Shown here: in pieces, positions 24,737-29,816 of the stretch
How the letters are laid out: every line of letters begins with the position of its first letter
Position numbering within the stretch: the stretch's first letter is position 1
Assembly: GCA_030613445.1 (NCBI GenBank)
Contig: JAUWLY010000006.1
Span: forward strand, 1-29,816
From: Candidatus Stahliibacteriota bacterium
GTDB taxonomy: Bacteria > Hydrothermota > Tepidihabitantia > SM23-42
Length of the DNA: 29,816 nucleotides
Direction: 5' to 3'
Translations under genes and position numbers: made by a program
Notes under the pieces: model-generated
Seen by the model: the letters and a program-made list of their open reading frames with translations, nothing else
What the model was told of the DNA's origin: nothing
Database searches by the model: none

Positions 24737-25627
24737 ATGAAGATAAAAACGAATTTTTCAATTATTCTCTTTTCTTTCCTGTTTGCAGCGCTGTGTTTTG
24801 GGAACCGCGGGATGATCCCGATTAATCCCAATATCATGATTTTTGAGCCGACGCAGCGCGCAATGATCGCGTGGGATGGTACGCAGGAGATCCTTTTATT
24901 GAGTACGGATCTGAGTGCTTCAGATTCAACTCTGCTATTAGAGGTTTTACCGCTTCCCTCAGAACCCGAAGTGAAAAAGGGCGACCTTGAAACTTTCCGC
25001 AAAGCTACGGATCTTATAAACCGTAAATTACGGGCAGCAGCAATGTTTAGTAAAAGAAATGGCGATGGAGATAGTCACATGAAAACTCCGGGTGGTGAAG
25101 TTACGTTTCATGAAAAGATCGGTGCTCATGATATATCAGTAACCCATCTTCTTGATGCTGATGGTTTTATTGGTGGGGGCCGCGATTACTTAAAGACGCT
25201 TGATATCGAGGCAGATGTGATTTCAGAAGCAATGAAAAACCTGATCGAAGATTACATCAAAGACGATTTTACCTGGTTTGTCTTTGACGTAGTTACACTT
25301 GGCACAGAGACTGTGACTAATGAACCTATTCAATACACTTTTAAGACTGACAAACTCTACTATCCTTTGAAAATCACCCAGACTGGTGAAGGACATACAT
25401 CGATCGAATTAATGATTTTGACACCTCAATTACTGAAGTTTTTCCCTGGTTTACCGATCAAGAGAATTCATCTACCTCATGACCCGATCACGATTACTAA
25501 TGATGAGTTAAAAGATCTGAATGAAGACATGTATGAGCTTTTGGGTAAGCTTGAGCAGATGCGACTGCGGATTTGGGAAATAGAAGGTGAACTCAAATCG
25601 TTTGATGAAGATTTGATTGCCTATTGA
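24737..25627 (+). CDS. DUF2330-like secreted protein
   Basis: 296 aa. Signal peptide MKIKTNFSIILFSFLFAALCFG, then NRGMIPINPNIMIFEPTQRAMIAWDGTQEILLLSTDL and EVLPLPSEPEVKKGDLETFRKA, the pattern I associate with DUF2330 proteins (FEP.qkAlI.wdg, lPlPs.P.v). A second conserved region is THLLDADGFI...YLKTLDIEADVISEAMKNLIEDYI. The C-terminus is a charged helix likely to be coiled-coil (EDMYELLGKLEQMRLRIWEI). No sorting domain. Role unknown. It may be transcribed with the following gene, 87 nt away. Confidence 0.75.
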   Translation: MKIKTNFSIILFSFLFAALCFGNRGMIPINPNIMIFEPTQRAMIAWDGTQEILLLSTDLSASDSTLLLEVLPLPSEPEVKKGDLETFRKATDLINRKLRAAAMFSKRNGDGDSHMKTPGGEVTFHEKIGAHDISVTHLLDADGFIGGGRDYLKTLDIEADVISEAMKNLIEDYIKDDFTWFVFDVVTLGTETVTNEPIQYTFKTDKLYYPLKITQTGEGHTSIELMILTPQLLKFFPGLPIKRIHLPHDPITITNDELKDLNEDMYELLGKLEQMRLRIWEIEGELKSFDEDLIAY

Positions 25628-25714
25628 TATTAGAGGGGATAAGAAGGCTTGAGATGGCATAAGATGGCTAAGAGGGCTCAAACAAGGCGAGAATAAGGCA
25701 GAAGAAAAAGGCAG

Positions 25715-26887
25715 ATGGCAAGAATAAAAAAACGTAAGAAGTATAAGAAGAAATTCGATTATACACCAAAATGGCTTAAGAAGAAAAAGCTACGTCACCA
25801 GTCTAAGTATTTGTCCGGTCCAAGGATATTCCCTGATCCAATAACCGGTAAAGAGAAAGCAACCGACCTGATTGATAAGGCGTTTCTCGCCTTTAATGCT
25901 GCACGTATCAAGGAATCTTGCCGATTATACGTTGAAAAAATGCTCAAACCAAAAGTATGTGTGGGTATGAGTTTGGCTGGTGCACTTACCCCGGCTGGTC
26001 TTGGTAAATCAGCGATCGTACCTTTGATCAATGCTGGATTCATTGATTGGATCGTATCGACCGGCGCAAATCTATATCATGACCTGCACTTTGCATTAGA
26101 TCTTAACCTGCATATTGGTTCGCATCATGTCGATGATGCTGAATTGAGAAAGAGCTATATCGTCCGCATTTATGATATCCTGCTCAGCTATCCAGATTGT
26201 ATAATCGAGACTGACAATGCAGTGCGTACCATCTTGAGTAATGAAGAATTCCAGAAAGAAATGGGTACTGCTGAATTCCATTATCTGCTCGGCAAATATG
26301 CTGCCAAGGCTGAAGAGCAAAATGGTATTAAAGGTGCATCAATGCTCGCCGCGGCTTTTCGTGCCGAAGTTCCGATTTACACAAGTGCACCTGGTGATTC
26401 TGCTCTTGGTATGCATCTGGCCGAGAATGCCCTGCGTGATTTTTCCACCCGGCTAATTCCCTCGATCGATGTTAATGAAACAGCCGCGATTGTCTTTGGG
26501 GCAAAAAAGGCAAAAAATAAATCGGCAGTTTTGCTCATCGGCGGTGGAAGTCCGAAGAATTTCATACTCCAGACCGAGCCGCATATACAGGAAATCCTGC
26601 ACATTCCAGATGTTGGTCATGATTATTTTCTGCAGATAACTGATGCCCGCCCTGATACTGGCGGTCTGTCCGGTGCTACGCCGCATGAAGCTGTGTCCTG
26701 GGGTAAGATCGACCCGAATCGATTGCCTGATGCAGTCGTTTGTTATCTGGATGCTACGGTTGCATTACCGCTTTTAACCCATTATGCTCTAGCCAAACAT
26801 AAGAAAAGACCTTTGAGCCGACTCTACGCAAAACGCGACAAACTCGTAAAGCAGCTGAAAAAAAGATACTGGGAAGAAAACAAGTAA
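25715..26887 (+). CDS. deoxyhypusine synthase-like aminobutyltransferase
   Basis: 390 aa. NAD/spermidine-fold signatures: MSLAGALTPAGLGKSAIVPLI, IVSTGANLYHDLH, LIGGGSPKNFILQTEP with Lys281 where DHS family members carry the Schiff-base Lys, and the diagnostic SGATPHEAVSWGKI (DHS: SGAxPDEAVSWGKI). Eukaryotic and archaeal DHS modifies eIF5A; bacterial homologues are thought to act on polyamines (for example homospermidine or related aminobutyl transfers). A 27-residue N-terminal extension is extremely basic (ARIKKRKKYKKK, KWLKKKKLRH). The start has only a weak purine-rich SD (AAAAAGGCAG). The 87-nt spacer upstream contains repeated AAGATGGC motifs. Confidence 0.9.
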   Translation: MARIKKRKKYKKKFDYTPKWLKKKKLRHQSKYLSGPRIFPDPITGKEKATDLIDKAFLAFNAARIKESCRLYVEKMLKPKVCVGMSLAGALTPAGLGKSAIVPLINAGFIDWIVSTGANLYHDLHFALDLNLHIGSHHVDDAELRKSYIVRIYDILLSYPDCIIETDNAVRTILSNEEFQKEMGTAEFHYLLGKYAAKAEEQNGIKGASMLAAAFRAEVPIYTSAPGDSALGMHLAENALRDFSTRLIPSIDVNETAAIVFGAKKAKNKSAVLLIGGGSPKNFILQTEPHIQEILHIPDVGHDYFLQITDARPDTGGLSGATPHEAVSWGKIDPNRLPDAVVCYLDATVALPLLTHYALAKHKKRPLSRLYAKRDKLVKQLKKRYWEENK

Positions 26888-26976
26888 GGAAAGTATCGGA
26901 GAAACGGTGTAACGGAGTATCGGAGCAACTAAAGGGATTAAATTAACTATAAGAGCGCAGAACGTACCCTAAGTAA

Positions 26977-27190
26977 TGTAGTTGCCTGATTCATCAGGCT
27001 GCTCAATGATTTCCCAAAGAGCGTACGGCAAATAATGTAGTCACCTGATTTATCAGGTATTATACCAAAAATTGTTTAGTAAATGTTTAAACATTGGATG
27101 ATTAGATATTGTTTGTAGCTTGGAATTTGGATCTTGGAACTTACATTTTTCCAAAGTGTAGTCACCTGATTTATCAGGTATTATACCAAA
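26977..27190. repeat. three hairpin repeats (TGTAGTCACCTGAT...ATCAGG family)
   Basis: Copies at 27036-27069 and 27157-27190 are identical over 34 nt; a shorter divergent copy lies at 26977-27000. Each contains CCTGAT-TT-ATCAGG (TC in the divergent copy), a small perfect hairpin. Unequal spacing (about 59 and 121 nt) rules out a CRISPR array. Confidence 0.85.
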
Positions 27191-27343
27191 TAGACTGAAG
27201 AATTAAAGAAACGATCCTAACGTTATAACGATCTAAACGATATTAACGCTCTAAACGTTTTTAATTACTCAGTAACTTATCGAAGATCTCGAATGCAATG
27301 AGAGAATAACTCAATAACTTCCTTTTGCTTATCCACTCTATAT

Positions 27344-27380
27344 CCCCTCGCCCCTCTGGGGAGAGGGTAAGGGTGAGGGG
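27344..27380. repeat. GC-rich nested hairpin repeat
   Basis: Outer arms CCCCTC (27344-27349) / GAGGGG (27375-27380) and inner arms CCCTCT (27352-27357) / AGAGGG (27362-27367) around a GGGG loop. This style of CCCTCTCCCC-type palindrome is common in intergenic DNA of many uncultivated bacteria. Confidence 0.6.
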
Positions 27381-27482
27381 GTTACTGCTCTCTACTCCTT
27401 ACGCTCCAAAACGATTTAAACGTTTTTAATTACTTAGTGACTTAATTACCAATTACTTCCTTTTTTGTTGAAAACAAAAAAG

Positions 27483-27556
27483 GGTGAGTGAGGGGACTTG
27501 AACCCCCAACCATTGGAACCACAGTCCAATGCTCTGCCAGTTGAGCTACACCCACC
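27483..27556 (-). tRNA. tRNA-His (anticodon GTG)
   Basis: Acceptor GTGGGTG / CACTCAC with the extra G-1 at 27556 opposite discriminator C73, the hallmark of tRNA-His. D-stem GCTC/GAGC, anticodon arm ATTGGA-CTGTGGT-TCCAAT, T-arm GGGGG-TTCAAGT-CCCCT. CCA is not encoded. Confidence 0.97.
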
Positions 27557-27765
27557 ACAACAGATAGATGCTAGATTCTAGATACTGGATGCTAGAAACC
27601 AGAACTATCTATTAATTATACTCATTTATTTACCATTCGCAATATTTATCCCGCCTGTCGAAGATATCGAATAAATTGAGATGCCCTCGTAATTGCAGTG
27701 TTCGAGGTTGAAGTATATTCAATCGAGAAGCCATCTGCAATTAGCTCGACCGCTATGCGGTCGAA

Positions 27766-27839
27766 TACCCCGCACAGGATTTGAACCTGTAACCCGCTGA
27801 TTAAGAATCAGCTGCTCTGCCGGGTTGAGCTAGCGGGGC
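27766..27839 (-). tRNA. tRNA-Lys (anticodon CTT)
   Basis: Acceptor GCCCCGC / GCGGGGT (1-72 is a G-U pair), D-stem GCTC/GAGC, anticodon arm GCTGA-TTCTTAA-TCAGC, T-arm ACAGG-TTCAAAT-CCTGT, discriminator A. CCA not encoded. Confidence 0.96.
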
Positions 27840-28034
27840 ACTAAACCAGATACTAGATGCTAGATATTAGATTCTAGCTATTTCATTACAATAAAACCCT
27901 TCGATAAACTCAGGGTCATCAATTCTGCAATTGCATCAGAGATTTCAAAGAACATCAAAGAAACCCCTTTCCACCTTCGGTGGATGCGGGGTGCTGAATT
28001 TTACAACCAAATTAGAATTTGGGTAAAATTCACA

Positions 28035-28108
28035 CACGCCTGGAGGGATTCGAACCCACGACCTACGGATTAGAAATCCGTTGCTCTATCCAACTGAGCT
28101 ACAGGCGT
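28035..28108 (-). tRNA. tRNA-Arg (anticodon TCT)
   Basis: Acceptor ACGCCTG / CAGGCGT, D-stem GCTC/GAGC, anticodon arm ACGGA-TTTCTAA-TCCGT, T-arm GTGGG-TTCGAAT-CCCTC with one T-T mismatch, discriminator G. The 5' end and upstream flank are duplicated at 8714-8758. Confidence 0.95.
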
Positions 28109-28407
28109 AAGACCCCTTTCGGGGAAATTCCAAATTTCAAAAAACAAGCTCCAAATCGATAATCAAACACAACTTTTTTCACTAGAATCTATCACCTTAA
28201 ATCTAGCATCTATCTTTTGTATTATAGTGATTTTCTTGATTTAGTCAATAATTCTTAGAGTAATTTTATTATGCCTGCCCCGTTAGACAGGTAGTATCTA
28301 ATCGGGGTCATTGCGCCTGTCCGTCTTTTTGTATGGCGGAAGGAAAGAAGTGACGAAGCAATCTCTGAATTGTGAAGATTTGACGCCATTTCCATCTACA
28401 AATACTG
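28109..28407. other. intergenic, REP-like sequences, no gene
   Basis: Contains the hairpin CCCCTTTCGGGG just upstream of tRNA-Arg, an imperfect inverted repeat CCCCGTTAGA...TCTAATCGGGG (28278-28307), and a stretch TCATTGCG...GACGAAGCAATCTC that resembles a widespread intergenic repeat of uncultivated bacteria. No coding frame supported. Confidence 0.6.
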
Positions 28408-28686
28408 TCATTCCCCGACTCGATCGGGGAATCCAGTGGACATGGATATAATAATGCTATTATTAATGGTTTTAATAGGTATTGAAAACGTTATATTATG
28501 ATTAATAAGCTCAGATAATAGATAATATTCACAATTAATGCGTTTTATATTGTTTTTTTCTTTTAAAACGTATTTATTAGCTTTATAAGTAACTATCAAA
28601 CACGTTTTATTGTTATAAGATTTGATTTTTTTGATATTAGTAGGTTCAATAATATTCCAATGTTTTAATATGTGCTTATAATCCAT
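28408..28686 (-). pseudogene. kinase-like (APH/choline-kinase fold) N-lobe fragment truncated in a repeat
   Basis: 92 codons from ATG 28686, strongly AT-rich unlike its neighbours. IKSYNNKTCLIVTYKANKYVLKEKN, then CEYYLLSELINHNITFSIPI, resembles the N-lobe of aminoglycoside-phosphotransferase-type kinases (VLK lysine, E helix, 'ip.pi' strand). The frame ends with FPDRVGE inside the hairpin at 28410-28432, so the catalytic C-lobe is missing. The start has no SD; TATACT lies about 13 nt upstream. Probably a horizontally acquired gene cut by a repeat or deletion. Confidence 0.55.
28410..28432. repeat. ATTCCCCGA / TCGGGGAAT hairpin (REP-like)
   Basis: 9-bp perfect arms (28410-28418, 28424-28432) with a five-base loop. 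The surrounding TGTCATTCCCC...GGGGAATCCAG pattern is a widespread bacterial intergenic repeat type. Confidence 0.75.
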
Positions 28687-28739
28687 TTATAACATAGTAT
28701 AGAAGGTTATTAGTATTAATCAAGCTTTATCCTGATATA

Positions 28740-28806
28740 AAAAATAGAGCAACGGACTAGTAGTCCATAATACAAATACACTACGGATTCAAAATCCTAT
28801 TTCATG
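28740..28806 (+). pseudogene. decayed tRNA-like sequence
   Basis: ATAGAGCAACGGACT matches the tRNA-Arg D-stem to anticodon-stem segment (ATAGAGCAACGGATT) with one change, followed by AGTCC and, further on, GGATTCAAAATCC reminiscent of a T-arm. Acceptor and D-arm pairing are not recoverable, so it is a relic at best. Confidence 0.35.
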
Positions 28807-28952
28807 GTTTTTCATAACTTCTGAAATTACGACAAAAAGAGCCCAAAAGTTTCTCAAACAATCATTTGTACCATTTTGACCATTGCTGGTAATTCTATCT
28901 ATTACCGTATGTTTTGGCACAGTTTTGGCACAAATGTGTCACACCAAAAAAA

Positions 28953-28986
28953 AGAGGGGAGTGATGTTGAAATCACTTCCCCTTTT
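28953..28986 (-). terminator. rho-independent terminator, copy 2 of the shared repeat
   Basis: On the minus strand GGGGAAGTGAT...ATCACTCCCC followed by C-T-C and a long T-run; one base bulged. Terminates the YVTN gene ending at 29009. Nearly identical to 1967-2001, including the loop. Confidence 0.85.
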
Positions 28987-29008
28987 ACCTGATTGTTGCT
29001 ACAATAAT

Positions 29009-29816
29009 TTATTTTGTTACAATCAGTTTTTTAATGAACTCTGCTTCTTCAGTATTTACTTTTAAGAAATAAACGCCTGAATTTATTCCTTTTAGCGAAA
29101 TTTGCTTCTCGTTCGTAAATTCTGCCGGATCTTCCGCTTTTATTAATTTGCCAAGGACATCGTATATCTTTACGCTCTGCACTGCTGCAGGCGAATGAAT
29201 TGTAAAGAATGTCTTTGCGGGATTAGGAGAAATTTGCAGTATTAGGCATGAGGCGTTTTGCTTTCGGTCTTTTTCTATTCCGGTCACATCCCGTATCACC
29301 GAGATACTTGAGCTTTGACGATTTGCTACGTAGGTTCGGTTTTGAGCATTATTCCAGGTAAAGGCACAAGGATGACTCCCTACTGCAATCGTGGCTCCGA
29401 CCGCGTTGGTTGTACCGTCAATCACTGTAACATCATCGCTAGATGTGTTAGCGCAGTAGACTTTGTTGTTGGTCGGATTATGGACCAAAGCCTGAGGCCA
29501 ATCTCCAACTGCAATCGTGGTAATGATCGTATCGGTTGCGCAGTCAATCACTGTGACATTATCGCTACGCGTTTTAGCGGAGTAGAGTTTGTTGTTGGGC
29601 GGATTATAGACCAAAGCATGAGGCGAAATTCCGACTATAATCGTGGTAATGACCGTATCGGTTGCGCCGTCAATTACCGTCACAGTGCTATCAGGAGGGA
29701 TCCAAAGCCCACAATTAGCGCAGTAGATCTTGTTGTCAGTTGGGTTATAGACCAAAGCAAGAGGCCAAAATCCGACTACACTACTGCCAAACAACGTATC
29801 TGTTGCGCCGTAAATT
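29009..29816 (-). CDS. secreted YVTN-type beta-propeller with sorting domain (5' end outside window)
   Basis: The frame is open to the right edge, so the N-terminus is missing. At least four ~40-residue YVTN repeats (LVYNPTDNKIYCAN, VTVIDGATDTVITTI, ALVHNPTNNKVYCAN, VTVIDGTTNAVGATIAVG) form a propeller. The C-terminal ~85 residues are a sorting domain (ISPNPAKTFFTIHSP, VKIYDVLGKLIKA, INSGVYFLKVN, KKLIVTK). Exported surface protein, ligand unknown. Terminator at 28953-28986. Confidence 0.87.
   Translation of the reverse strand, partial: IYGATDTLFGSSVVGFWPLALVYNPTDNKIYCANCGLWIPPDSTVTVIDGATDTVITTIIVGISPHALVYNPPNNKLYSAKTRSDNVTVIDCATDTIITTIAVGDWPQALVHNPTNNKVYCANTSSDDVTVIDGTTNAVGATIAVGSHPCAFTWNNAQNRTYVANRQSSSISVIRDVTGIEKDRKQNASCLILQISPNPAKTFFTIHSPAAVQSVKIYDVLGKLIKAEDPAEFTNEKQISLKGINSGVYFLKVNTEEAEFIKKLIVTK

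Larger units (their letters stand above)
26888..27482. other. repeat-rich intergenic region, no gene
   Basis: Contains GTATCGGAG repeats near 26893-26931, the CCTGAT/ATCAGG hairpin repeats (26977-27190), TAAACGTTTTTAATTACT repeated near 27252 and 27420, and the GC-rich hairpin at 27344-27380. No coding frame supported. Confidence 0.65.
27561..28216. repeat. TAGATGCTAGAT-like tracts around the tRNA genes
   Basis: Three short tracts built of CTAGAT/AGATACTAG units: 27561-27600, 27846-27880 and 28181-28216 (the last reads in the opposite orientation). They lie between and beyond the three tRNA genes. Low complexity, function unknown. Confidence 0.7.

Noticed and set aside
26977..27190. CRISPR array
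   Set aside because: Only three copies with very unequal spacing, one of them divergent; each repeat is a self-complementary hairpin and no cas genes are present.
28883..29065. 60-codon plus-strand ORF
   Set aside because: It reads through the shared terminator repeat; a similar peptide (TKKKRGVMLKSLP) arises from the other copy at 1852-2055, so it is a by-product of the repeat.

Overview
This is a bacterial chromosome segment of moderate GC content. It is rich in secreted proteins that pair an N-terminal signal peptide with a C-terminal sorting domain (YPNPF...YDxxGRxV...SGIYFVK) on subtilase, kelch, YVTN and BNR-like scaffolds. Together with the short dispersed palindromes between genes, this suggests an uncultivated candidate phylum such as WOR-3/Stahlbacteria or a relative. 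That placement is an inference from gene style, not a phylogenetic test. The promoters visible by eye are sigma-70 like (TTGACA / TATAAT), and 11 of the 14 with a readable -35 and -10 have a 16-nt spacer.

Layout. 1-900 (minus): a MalT/LuxR-type STAND ATPase running off the left edge, a 47-aa ORF and a promoter. 1.3-2.0 kb: what looks like a decayed rpsP (S16), khpA and a terminator. 2.2-6.4 kb: a very large S8 subtilase with an in-frame TGA. 6.4-8.6 kb: a radical SAM enzyme and a ketosynthase-III-like enzyme in one operon. 8.9-9.5 kb: an RHH-MazF toxin-antitoxin pair. 9.7-10.5 kb: a truncated GGDEF protein and an RRM RNA-binding protein. 10.7-11.6 kb (minus): small metal-associated proteins (YHS, SHOCT and three tiny ORFs). 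11.8-15.1 kb: DUF2284, a secreted kelch-like propeller and a secreted BNR propeller. 15.2-17.8 kb: an Rrf2 regulator, a LarE-like remnant, a PP-loop/NFACT-R sulfur-transfer-type enzyme and an AIR-synthase-like protein. 18.0-19.2 kb: a Cys-rich methyltransferase with an operator-like palindrome in its promoter. 19.3-23.8 kb: three secreted proteins, two of them with an in-frame TGA, plus two large nested palindromic elements. 24.2-26.9 kb: Hsp20, a DUF2330 protein and a deoxyhypusine-synthase-like enzyme. 27-28.7 kb: repeats, three tRNA genes (His, Lys, Arg; minus strand) and a truncated kinase-like ORF. The right edge holds a secreted YVTN propeller.

The main signal is that three unrelated predicted secreted proteins (2288-6325, 19290-21197 minus, 22531-23838) each have a single in-frame TGA. 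Homologous-looking sequence continues in the same frame up to a normal C-terminus, and TGA is also used as an ordinary stop elsewhere in the window. Each TGA is followed after 13, 13 or 16 nt by a 7-, 7- or 8-bp hairpin. The first two share the same geometry and have GG at the start of the loop, and two of the three TGAs directly follow a Cys codon. This is what bacterial selenocysteine insertion would look like, and it would imply extracellular selenoproteins of kinds I do not know to be described. Nonsense mutation or sequencing error cannot be excluded from the window alone. No selA, selB, selC or true selD gene is visible here.

A second theme is gene decay next to palindromic repeats: the rpsP-like relic, the GGDEF fragment, the kinase N-lobe fragment ending inside a hairpin repeat, the LarE-like N-terminus, and a copy of the tRNA-Arg 5' end at 8.7 kb.
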